Positions 1 through 5,840 of a DNA stretch of 7,465 bases are shown here, in pieces. The notes beneath the pieces were generated by a model. That model ran no database searches and was not told the DNA's origin. It saw only the letters and a list, made by a program, of their open reading frames with translations. Origin of the DNA: Defluviitaleaceae bacterium. GTDB lineage: Bacteria; Bacillota_A; Clostridia; Lachnospirales; WQUN01. The translations under genes were made by a program, and so were the position numbers. The first letter of the stretch is position 1, and each line of letters starts with the position of its first letter. The stretch is from assembly GCA_009779525.1 (NCBI GenBank), contig WREB01000048.1, positions 1-7,465 of the forward strand, given 5' to 3'.

Positions 1-1094
1 ACCGAAATCGACGCCGACCTGTGTATCCTGGCCGTCGCGCCTTCCGCGATATCCCTTATCTCGATCTCCCCGGGCTTAAGCTCGAACGTCCTCTCGATCT
101 TGGGCTCGATGGCGAAAGTCGCCTGCGCCTCAAACGGCTCGCCCTCGAGGAGCGTCACCCCCTCGGGCAGCCAGGGCGGCAGGTTGTACTGCTCGGTAAA
201 CGTCTCCGTCTTGTCGTTTAGGTACACGAGCTCGAGCGTGATTCGGCTTACGTTGCGAAGCGTCTCGGCCGGGCCGACGATCCTTATCGTGCTTGGGTTG
301 TAGCTGACCCCGATGAATTCGTAGCCGGGCGGCGGCACTCCTGTCGTAGGGGCGCTGAGCAAGACCGTCTTGAACGGCTGCACCGTGACCGAAACCGTCG
401 TGCTCGACTCGCTAAGCCCGACCATTCCGGTGATGTCGTTTTTATCCTCGTCGAACGCGTGGAGCGGCTCGAGCTTGCTGAAGCTCGCCTCCGCGGCGAA
501 CGCGTTGGTCTGCGCCTGTATCGTCTGCACCTTCTCGACTACCGACTTCGCGCCGCTTATCGTGACGAACCCGTGCTCGGCCTCGCACGAGCGCACGACG
601 TAGCCTTCGGCGACGTCGCCCGTGTAGAAGGCGAAGACCGGGCGCTGCTGCCTTACGAACTGGTCGAGCCTTAGCTCGACGAAAAACGGCCACCTGCTCG
701 TCTGCTCGACGTCGTAGCCGGGCAGCACCACGACGCTCACGTCCGCCTGGAAGTACGCGGGCGCGTAGTCGGTCTCGCGGATCGGCTCCCTGTCGATGTC
801 GCGTATCTCGAGCCTCGCGCTTATGCACATCTCGTCGAGGGAGGCGAGCTCGTTCTTCGTGCCCCTCAGCGTCACGCTTATTTTGGTCGCCTCCACCTCG
901 TCCAGGTTTAGCACGACGATGTCGTCCTGCGTAAACTGGTTTAGGTTGGAAGTGTCGAGCCCGATCACGAACACCTTGTTCATCACGGGGTTTGCGATGT
1001 TGGTCCCGACGAACCAGAGCCCGAATGCGACGGCTAGCGAAGCGAGCTTCCACCAGAGGTCCTTAAACACCAGGTCGAACAAGCGCCTAAGCAT
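1..1094 (-). CDS. cdaR: CdaR/YbbR-domain regulator of CdaA, C-terminus cut by window edge
   Basis: Membrane-anchored extracytoplasmic protein that in Bacillota binds the diadenylate cyclase CdaA and modulates c-di-AMP synthesis. My own translation of the minus strand from the ATG at 1092-1094 is open to the window edge, about 364 residues; Bacillus and Listeria homologues have roughly 450-480. The N-terminus MLRRLFDLVFKDLWWKLASL leads into one hydrophobic segment (about residues 13-31). This is followed by NIANPVMNKVF, the usual entry to the first YbbR repeat. Repeat-like blocks follow, with the motifs FVTISGAKSVVEKV and TIRIVGPAETLRNV, then the start of a further repeat (ELKPGEIEIRDIAEG). 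The start overlaps the end of cdaA by 8 nt and has only a weak SD, so translational coupling is likely. The family call is firm; the regulatory role is inferred from characterised homologues. Confidence 0.88.
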   Translation of the reverse strand, partial: MLRRLFDLVFKDLWWKLASLAVAFGLWFVGTNIANPVMNKVFVIGLDTSNLNQFTQDDIVVLNLDEVEATKISVTLRGTKNELASLDEMCISARLEIRDIDREPIRETDYAPAYFQADVSVVVLPGYDVEQTSRWPFFVELRLDQFVRQQRPVFAFYTGDVAEGYVVRSCEAEHGFVTISGAKSVVEKVQTIQAQTNAFAAEASFSKLEPLHAFDEDKNDITGMVGLSESSTTVSVTVQPFKTVLLSAPTTGVPPPGYEFIGVSYNPSTIRIVGPAETLRNVSRITLELVYLNDKTETFTEQYNLPPWLPEGVTLLEGEPFEAQATFAIEPKIERTFELKPGEIEIRDIAEGATARIHRSASIS

Positions 1095-1980
1095 TTTCGC
1101 CGCCGTCCGGCTTCTTAAACGGAACCCTCGCGTGTTTTACGTTTTTTATCAGGCTCTGCAGGGGCTTTTCCCCTTCGGCGCTCGTCAAAAAAATCTCTCT
1201 CAGTCTGCTTATGTTTTGGTTTTTGGCGATCGCTCCGCCCTCGGCGATAGATATCGCCCCGGTTTCCTCCGAAACGACGACGACAAGCGCGTCAGAAAGT
1301 TCGCTTATGCCGACGGCGGCCCGATGCCTCGTCCCCATGTCGTGCCCGATCTCCTCGGCGGTCAATGGCAGGATGCAGGCCGCAGCGGTGACTCTGTTGT
1401 TGCGTATGATCACCGCTCCGTCGTGAAGCGGCGTGTTGCTTTCGAAAATGTTAAGCAGCAGCTGGCTTGAGACCGCCGCGTCGACGGCGATGCCGGTCCG
1501 CTCGTGGTCGCCCAGCGCCACTTCCTTTTCGAAGACGATGAGCGCGCCCATCTTGGCCGCGGACATTTCCTCGACCGCCTTCGTGACCTCGTTGACCGTA
1601 TGGATTCCGACCCAAGGCTGGCGGCCGTGCTCGCCCTTGTAAATGGAGGCGAAAAATTTGCCGCGCCCTATCTGCTCGAGCCCCTTCCTAAATTCGGGCT
1701 GGAACAGCACCACCACGACGATGAGCCCCATCGCGAACGCGTACTGCAGTATCCACTGCACCGTCGCGAGGTTGAACAAAAACGCGACGGCGGCGATGAA
1801 AAGTATCGTTATCAGGCCCTTTAAGAGCGACCAGGCGCGCGTCTGCCTAATCCACTTGAGCACGAAGTAGACGATGTAGGCGACTATTATTATGTCTACG
1901 ATCTCGACGAACCCTATCCCCGGAAGCCCGAGCGACGGGATGTTGATTTCGGAGATCCATTCGCGCACCCTTGAAAACAT
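1087..1980 (-). CDS. cdaA: Diadenylate cyclase CdaA (c-di-AMP synthase)
   Basis: Condenses two ATP into c-di-AMP, the second messenger that controls potassium and osmolyte uptake and cell-wall homeostasis in Bacillota. The 297-aa protein has the CdaA architecture: three hydrophobic helices (about residues 24-42, 54-72 and 77-93), then the DAC (DisA_N) domain. The catalytic motifs are intact: LHDGAVI with DGA at 187-189, and GTRHRAAVGISE with RHR at 218-220. The conserved FQPEFRKGLEQIGRG lies just after the third helix (about 93-107). Length is close to that of B. subtilis CdaA (about 273 aa), with a short C-terminal extension rich in Lys and Gly. The ATG at 1978-1980 is preceded only by a G-rich stretch rather than a clean SD. 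It lies 16 nt after the upstream membrane gene and overlaps cdaR. This order, cdaA then cdaR, is the standard arrangement. It appears fully functional. Confidence 0.96.
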   Translation of the reverse strand: MFSRVREWISEINIPSLGLPGIGFVEIVDIIIVAYIVYFVLKWIRQTRAWSLLKGLITILFIAAVAFLFNLATVQWILQYAFAMGLIVVVVLFQPEFRKGLEQIGRGKFFASIYKGEHGRQPWVGIHTVNEVTKAVEEMSAAKMGALIVFEKEVALGDHERTGIAVDAAVSSQLLLNIFESNTPLHDGAVIIRNNRVTAAACILPLTAEEIGHDMGTRHRAAVGISELSDALVVVVSEETGAISIAEGGAIAKNQNISRLREIFLTSAEGEKPLQSLIKNVKHARVPFKKPDGGENA

Positions 1981-1996
1981 GGAAGCCCCGCGCCCC

Positions 1997-2977
1997 CTAA
2001 TTCTCCTGCCGCGAATCCTGCGGCTTTATCCTCCGGACGACGCGCTTCTTCGGCGCGATCGCGATCTTCGGCACGATCCTGACGTAGTAGAAATTCCCCT
2101 CGTCCTCAAACTGCACGGACTCCGCGCTCTGGTAGTCTAACACCGCGTCGAAGAAGCGGACGATAAAAACCAAAGCGCCGCAAAGTATCGTCTGGAAGAC
2201 GACCGCGCCTATCGAAACGATTCCGCCGGTGACGATCGCCTCAAGCACCTTGCCTATGACGGTTATCACGCAGCCGAGCAGTATCGCGATTTCCTTCGAA
2301 TAGTCTATCGTAAGCCGTGAGACGACGTAAACGGTCACGACGACAAGCGCGAACACGAACGCCGTGAAAAGCCACGACTGCGTGGCGGCGATGCTGTTTA
2401 CGACCGAGTTGTAGATTTCGGCGAAAGTCTCGGGCATTTCGGAGAGGTTCGTTCCGGCGGTCCTTGCCGTCGCCGCGAGTTTCGTCGCCACCGGTATCTG
2501 GTCCCAGATGAATATCCCAATCGTGACGGGCAAAACCATCGTGAGCGAGCCGTAAAGGCCGGCTAGGAGCGGGACCAGATACGGCATCTTAAAGTAAAAC
2601 GCGAAAAGCATGAGCAAAATCAATACGGATTCCCTAACGGCCATCCGCGCGTAGAAGAAAAATATCAGAAGCAGCACGACGAACACCGCCGCGGCGATCT
2701 CTATGTGGGAGGAGAACCCGACCGCTACCATCGCGGACATCAAAAGCCACGAGAGCGCGTAAGGGAAGAGCGCGAACGAAAGCGCCAGCAGCGGAAGCAG
2801 CGCCCGCTCGGGCACGGCTTCGATGAAGGGCGCGACCAGTTCGTGGGGTTCGCCGATCGCGAGGATCCTGCCGTACGCGAAATAGCCCAGCAGAAACTTG
2901 CCGATGTAGCCGAGCGCCGTCTCGAAGCGCTTTATAAATTTAACGACGTATTCTCGTACGGTCAGTAACTGGTTCAT
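1997..2977 (-). CDS. Conserved clostridial polytopic membrane protein of unknown function, upstream of cdaA
   Basis: 326-aa integral membrane protein with about eight hydrophobic segments (around residues 22-41, 58-80, 93-110, 115-131, 133-157, 201-220, 229-246 and 252-274). A soluble, basic C-terminal tail follows. A loop at 160-200 is polar and may be extracytoplasmic. The best family mark is the stretch just after the last helix, VQFEDEGNFYYVRIVPKI (288-305), followed by a Lys/Arg-rich end. I recall this layout and tail from uncharacterised Lachnospiraceae/Clostridia membrane proteins, sometimes labelled as ABC permeases without support; I see no transporter signature. The ATG at 2975-2977 lies inside the end of the upstream gene (38-nt overlap, different frame). 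An AAGGAG at 2993-2998 is 15 nt away, an unusually long spacing, so coupled reinitiation is plausible. Being directly before cdaA suggests a link to c-di-AMP or envelope function, which is inference. Confidence 0.85.
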   Translation of the reverse strand: MNQLLTVREYVVKFIKRFETALGYIGKFLLGYFAYGRILAIGEPHELVAPFIEAVPERALLPLLALSFALFPYALSWLLMSAMVAVGFSSHIEIAAAVFVVLLLIFFFYARMAVRESVLILLMLFAFYFKMPYLVPLLAGLYGSLTMVLPVTIGIFIWDQIPVATKLAATARTAGTNLSEMPETFAEIYNSVVNSIAATQSWLFTAFVFALVVVTVYVVSRLTIDYSKEIAILLGCVITVIGKVLEAIVTGGIVSIGAVVFQTILCGALVFIVRFFDAVLDYQSAESVQFEDEGNFYYVRIVPKIAIAPKKRVVRRIKPQDSRQEN

Positions 2978-3422
2978 AATCCGATCCGGCAGCTCCTTCC
3001 GCCTCGGCCGAGCGTTCGGCCTCGGCCCTTTGCGCCGCGCGCAGATTGATCCGCTCGAGCTGGTGGGTAAGCGCCGAATACCTCTTCAGCCTTTTTTGGA
3101 CTAGATAATACTGCCTCGTGCACTGCAGCGTCCCTATCACCGAATAGACCGCCATCGCCGCTATTATGAAAAGGAGCGTCTCGGTCAGCCTCGCCTGAAG
3201 GTCGAGCTCGAAGATGTCCGCGCCTTCAAACAGAAGCGTCCTGACCCAATAGACGCCGGCGAGCACTGCCGCGCCCGCGCCGGCGCAAAACCGGGTCGCC
3301 ATGTTTTTTTTATAGATATAATCGTGGCGGTAGTAGCCGTCTATGACGCGGTCGGGCCCGCCGTCGCGCTTGTCGTAGACGGCGAGCTTCGCCATCGTGA
3401 TTATCTTCTGCTTAGTCACCAC
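2940..3422 (-). CDS. Small conserved membrane protein with C-terminal coiled coil, first gene of the cdaA operon
   Basis: 160-aa protein of unknown function. A charged N-terminus (KQKIITMAKLAVYDKRDGG, ending with HDYIYKKN near residue 40) precedes two hydrophobic helices (about 45-66 and 82-100). A charged helical segment rich in Lys, Arg, Glu and Ala follows (about 103-142) and probably forms a coiled coil; both ends are predicted cytoplasmic. The chosen start is the GTG at 3420-3422, with a GGAGG at 3435-3439 and a 12-nt spacer. A second GTG follows directly, and an ATG lies nine codons in (3393-3395). I prefer the long form because QKIITMAKLAVYDK resembles the conserved N-terminus I recall from clostridial relatives. 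Its end overlaps the next membrane gene by 38 nt. It is the first gene after the divergent promoter, so the four-gene operon probably starts here. Confidence 0.82.
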   Translation of the reverse strand: MVTKQKIITMAKLAVYDKRDGGPDRVIDGYYRHDYIYKKNMATRFCAGAGAAVLAGVYWVRTLLFEGADIFELDLQARLTETLLFIIAAMAVYSVIGTLQCTRQYYLVQKRLKRYSALTHQLERINLRAAQRAEAERSAEAEGAAGSDYEPVTDRTRIRR

Positions 3423-3450
3423 TTGGCGCGCTTTCCTCCGGCTTGGCGGC

Positions 3451-3478
3451 TTGAACGGCGCTCATTATAGCATATAAT
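3451..3478 (+). promoter_or_regulatory. Sigma-A promoter of glpK
   Basis: TTGAAC at 3451-3456, a 16-nt spacer, and a perfect TATAAT at 3473-3478. The predicted start near 3485 gives a leader of about 24 nt containing GGAGG at 3499-3503. The -10 box lies 3 bp from the oppositely oriented -10 box of the cdaA operon. Confidence 0.8.
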
Positions 3479-3492
3479 GAAAACGCATAAAA
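3464..3492 (-). promoter_or_regulatory. Extended -10 promoter of the cdaA operon
   Basis: On the minus strand the sequence reads TGCTATAAT (3472 down to 3464): a perfect -10 box with the extended TGn element. The expected -35 position (about 3486-3492) gives only a weak TTTAT-like match, which is acceptable for an extended -10 promoter. Transcription would start near 3457, leaving a leader of about 35 nt before the GTG at 3422, too short for a riboswitch. Confidence 0.75.
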
Positions 3493-3508
3493 ACAAACGG
3501 AGGCCTTA

Positions 3509-4990
3509 ATGCCAAAGCCCTTTATAATCGCGCTTGACCAGGGCACGACCAGCACGCGCGCGCTGCTTTTCGATTTCGACGGGATAATCGTGTCCGAAGG
3601 CAGGAGGGCGCACGAGCAGATACACCAAAGGCCCGACTGGGTTTCGCACAACGCGAACGAGATATTTTTCAATTCGGTCGAATGCGTGAAGAAGGCGCTT
3701 GAGATCGCGGGCGTTTCGGCAAGCCAAGTCGCCGCGATCGGTGTCGCCAACCAGCGCGAGACTTGCCTGCTTTGGGACAGTATAACCGGCGAGCCCGCCT
3801 GCGAGGCGGTCGTCTGGCAGTGCAGGCGCACGTCAAACATCTGCGCCGAGGCGGAGGCGGACGGCATGGCGGGCGTCGTCCGCGAGCGGACGGGTCTCAT
3901 AATCGATCCGTACTTCAGCGCGACCAAACTAAAATGGATGCTCGGGCGCCACAACCGCGGGGGGCTTTTAGCCGGCACGATCGACTCTTATCTGATTTGG
4001 CGGCTGACGGGCGGAAGGCGGCACGTCACGGACTACACCAACGCCTCGCGCACGATGCTCTTCAACATAAAAACGCTCGACTGGGACAAAGAGCTGCTGG
4101 AATATTTCGGCGTCGACCGCGGGCTGCTTCCCGACTTGATACCCAACGCCGGGATAATCGGCGAGACCGAAGCCGGACTCTTCGGGGCGCCGATACCGAT
4201 CGCGGGTTCGGCGGGCGACCAGCACGCGGCGCTTTTCGGGCAGGCGTGCCTCGCGCCGGGCGACGTGAAGAACACCTACGGAACCGGCTGCTTCATATTA
4301 AAAAATATCGGGGATAGGCCGGTGACGGCGCAGGGCAGGCTCCTTACGACGCTCGCCTGGCATCTTGGCGAAAAGGCTGCGTACGCGTTCGAGGGCGGGG
4401 TTTTCAACGCCGGAGCGGCGGTCGAATGGCTGATTAGGGACATGGGCCTCGCGGGTTCGGTCGAGGAGATAAAGGCGATCTGCGAAGAGACGCCCGACAC
4501 CGACGGCGCTTACTTCGTTCCGGCGTTTTCGGGGCTTGGGGCGCCGCACTGGGACATGTACGCGAGGGGCGCGATCTGCGGGATGAACCTTTCGACCAAC
4601 CGCCGCCACATAGTGCGCGCGGTGATGGAATCGATCGCGTATTCGTCGCGGGACGTGATCGACCACATGAACGAGGTCTCGCGCCTTCCGGTCTCGATAC
4701 TTCGCGCGGACGGCGGCGTCTCGAGAAGCGACTTTACGATGCAGTTCCAGTCCGACTTGCTTGGCGTGCCGGTCGAGCGCCCCGCCGTGACGGAGACGAC
4801 CGCGTTCGGCGCGTTTTTGCTTGCGGGTATCGGCGTCGGCTTATTTAAAGGTTTGGATGAAATAAAATCGAAGCGCGCGGTCGAGAGGACTTTTTACCCG
4901 TCGGGCACAAAAAATGATTCGGACGCTCTCGAGAGCCGCTACGCGGGCTGGAAGAAAGCCGTCGGCCGCTCGATGGGGTGGGCCGGCTAA
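3509..4990 (+). CDS. glpK: Glycerol kinase
   Basis: Cytoplasmic FGGY-family kinase that phosphorylates glycerol to glycerol-3-phosphate, feeding glycolysis and phospholipid synthesis. The 493-aa protein has the full set of motifs: DQGTTSTRALLFD (10-22, phosphate binding), NQRET (81-85) and DPYFSATKLKW (133-143). HVTDYTNASRTMLFN (172-186), AGDQHAALFGQ (235-245) and NTYGTGCF (255-262) follow. FVPAFSGLGAPHWD (336-349) and DGGVSRSDFTMQFQ (401-414) complete the set. The glycerol-binding Arg83, Glu84, Tyr135 and Asp237-Gln238 are present. GGAGG sits 5 nt before the ATG. Two oddities stand out. The loop near 145-151 appears about seven residues shorter than in the E. coli enzyme. Neither the HPr-phosphorylated His of Gram-positive GlpK nor the fructose-bisphosphate-binding Arg of E. 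coli is found near 222-228. No glpF or glpD is adjacent, so it is monocistronic here. Confidence 0.96.
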   Translation: MPKPFIIALDQGTTSTRALLFDFDGIIVSEGRRAHEQIHQRPDWVSHNANEIFFNSVECVKKALEIAGVSASQVAAIGVANQRETCLLWDSITGEPACEAVVWQCRRTSNICAEAEADGMAGVVRERTGLIIDPYFSATKLKWMLGRHNRGGLLAGTIDSYLIWRLTGGRRHVTDYTNASRTMLFNIKTLDWDKELLEYFGVDRGLLPDLIPNAGIIGETEAGLFGAPIPIAGSAGDQHAALFGQACLAPGDVKNTYGTGCFILKNIGDRPVTAQGRLLTTLAWHLGEKAAYAFEGGVFNAGAAVEWLIRDMGLAGSVEEIKAICEETPDTDGAYFVPAFSGLGAPHWDMYARGAICGMNLSTNRRHIVRAVMESIAYSSRDVIDHMNEVSRLPVSILRADGGVSRSDFTMQFQSDLLGVPVERPAVTETTAFGAFLLAGIGVGLFKGLDEIKSKRAVERTFYPSGTKNDSDALESRYAGWKKAVGRSMGWAG

Positions 4991-5050
4991 GACTAAAAAA
5001 CATCGGGTAAATAATATATAATTTCGCCGTTGTAAGCAACGGAAATGAGG
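4991..5050. other. Convergent spacer with hairpin and orphan TATAAT
   Basis: The spacer between the converging glpK and antitoxin genes contains a perfect 6-bp inverted repeat, CCGTTG-taag-CAACGG (5027-5042). Flanking ATTT and AAAT could lengthen the stem across a 2-nt bulge. No U-tract follows on either strand, so it is at best a weak terminator. A plus-strand TATAAT (5017-5022) lies just before it but has no -35 box and no gene downstream. It may be a remnant of the sequence present before the AT-rich island arrived. Confidence 0.4.
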
Positions 5051-5287
5051 TTAACCCACGCTCCGTTTAGATTGGTCGTCTTTCGATTTACCCGCTTCGT
5101 TCCCGGCAGTTTCATTAGCGGAAGTAGGTAAAGTGATTATCTTAATATCCTTACCCATTTGCTTGATGAATCGTTTAGTGGCTTCATCAAACTCTATTGA
5201 TAATTCTTCGGGAGACATTTTACGGTAGCGTAAAGAGTTTTTATTTTTTATTTTACGGATTTCCAACATAGCCAAACTCTCCGTCAT
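5051..5287 (-). CDS. Putative antitoxin partner of the PIN-domain toxin
   Basis: 78-aa protein, probably the cognate inhibitor of the toxin encoded directly upstream. The N-terminal half is charged and helical: MTESLAMLEIRKIKNKNSLR, then KMSPEELSIEFDEATKRFIKQMGKD (23-47). The rest is a polar, Ser/Lys/Glu/Gly-rich, likely disordered tail, the shape expected of an antitoxin whose tail folds on its toxin. I recall similar EIRKI...MSPEE proteins next to PIN genes, but I recognise no named DNA-binding domain. The start is the ATG at 5285-5287, because the strong GGAGGAGG (5297-5304) sits 9 nt before it; an in-frame TTG at 5294-5296 is too close to that site. The SD lies within the last codons of the toxin and only 1 nt separates the genes, so translation is likely coupled. 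The role is inferred from position and size. Confidence 0.62.
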   Translation of the reverse strand: MTESLAMLEIRKIKNKNSLRYRKMSPEELSIEFDEATKRFIKQMGKDIKIITLPTSANETAGNEAGKSKDDQSKRSVG

Positions 5288-5288
5288 T

Positions 5289-5765
5289 TTATTCAACCTC
5301 CTCCAGCAGCATTGACGGCGGCATAATATTTATTTCTTTATAATGATTAATGGCGTTAACAATTTTTACCTTGTTGATGGTTTTATAATTAACCAGATGC
5401 TTAAAGTTCCATGAAATGATTACATCGCAATTATAAACTACCGCAAATGCAATGTGCAAGCAATCGGCATAACTTTTTTCGTTTAAAACGTTCCCTTTTA
5501 TATATTCGTCGGCAAGACGCACAATTTCATCTGTTCTTGCAAGAATTTGAAATTGGATTTGACCCAATCGATCGAGCATTTGATTACGTTTGGGTTCTTC
5601 GCAATTTTCAATTTCGTCAATGACGACCGGTGATATAAAAATCACATGTTTGCCGTTTATCGCATCTTTCCATAGAAGATTGGTGTCGCGCATTTTATCG
5701 GGGGCATCATCTGCGAAAAGATGGCTTATCGTAGAAGTATCAAAATACAATTTTAGTTTTCGCAC
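5289..5765 (-). CDS. PIN-domain ribonuclease toxin (VapC-like)
   Basis: 158-aa protein of the PIN fold, Mg2+-dependent ribonucleases that act as toxins in VapBC-type systems. The N-terminal strand KLKLYFDTSTISHLF carries the first acidic residue, Asp9. VVIDEIENC (48-55) supplies the conserved Glu51, and SYADCLHIAFA (98-108) the third acid, Asp101. CDVIISWNFKHLVN (113-126) is the typical final strand with the Asn/Asp-type position at Asn120. The active site thus looks intact. The start is a GTG at 5763-5765 preceded by a weak AAGAAG; a stop at 5781-5783 excludes a longer form. The poor start and SD would keep toxin levels low. Toxin-before-antitoxin order is the reverse of classical vapBC. The gene is far more AT-rich than its neighbours (hand count, 5341-5400: 17 G+C of 60), indicating acquisition by transfer. 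Target RNA cannot be inferred. Confidence 0.85.
   Translation of the reverse strand: MRKLKLYFDTSTISHLFADDAPDKMRDTNLLWKDAINGKHVIFISPVVIDEIENCEEPKRNQMLDRLGQIQFQILARTDEIVRLADEYIKGNVLNEKSYADCLHIAFAVVYNCDVIISWNFKHLVNYKTINKVKIVNAINHYKEINIMPPSMLLEEVE
5297..5304 (-). promoter_or_regulatory. Ribosome binding site fixing the antitoxin start
   Basis: GGAGGAGG on the minus strand, inside the 3' end of the toxin gene and 9 nt before the ATG at 5287. Much stronger than the toxin's own site, it would favour production of more antitoxin than toxin from one mRNA. Confidence 0.7.
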
Positions 5766-5780
5766 GAATTTAACTTCTTT

Positions 5781-5790
5781 CTATTAATAG
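5781..5790. promoter_or_regulatory. Palindromic operator candidate upstream of the PIN toxin
   Basis: CTATTAATAG is a perfect 10-bp palindrome 15 nt before the toxin's GTG start. It overlaps the region where a -10 box would be expected (TATTAA). Toxin-antitoxin operons commonly autorepress through such sites. A clean -35 is not visible, so the promoter itself is uncertain. Confidence 0.4.
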
Positions 5791-5804
5791 TTGTCTTGGC
5801 TTCC

Positions 5805-5825
5805 GTAAACTTTCAAATGTTTTTA
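5805..5825. repeat. Imperfect inverted repeat between the toxin and repressor genes
   Basis: GTAAAC (5805-5810) and GTTTTAC (5819-5825) form an interrupted inverted repeat around TTTCAAAT. It lies downstream of the repressor stop and upstream of the toxin. It lacks a U-tract, so it may be a second binding site for the toxin-antitoxin complex or merely AT-rich chance symmetry. Confidence 0.25.
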
Positions 5826-5840
5826 CATGCGCGACATTTT

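Noticed and set aside
442..1053. Long minus-strand open frame of 203 codons
   Set aside because: It is an Arg-rich out-of-frame shadow of cdaR; the neighbouring frame gives a coherent YbbR protein with a membrane anchor.
796..1470. Long plus-strand open frame over cdaR and cdaA
   Set aside because: Antisense to two well-supported genes, no SD, and no recognisable protein features.
3423..3508. Possible c-di-AMP (ydaO) or glycerol-related riboswitch in the divergent spacer
   Set aside because: Predicted leaders are only about 24 and 35 nt, far too short for a known riboswitch or antiterminator.
3412..3978. Minus-strand open frame antisense to glpK
   Set aside because: Runs through the divergent promoter and the conserved start of glpK; a GC-rich frame shadow.
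3763..4317. Plus-strand second frame inside glpK
   Set aside because: Arg/Gly/Ala-rich low-complexity product, typical of a shifted frame in GC-rich coding DNA.
5027..5042. Hairpin as an intrinsic terminator for glpK or the antitoxin
   Set aside because: The 6-bp stem has no U-tract on either strand; kept only as a weak structural feature.
5042..5131. Small plus-strand frame beginning ATGAGGTTAACC
   Set aside because: About 29 codons, weak ribosome site, antisense to the antitoxin tail, no recognisable product.
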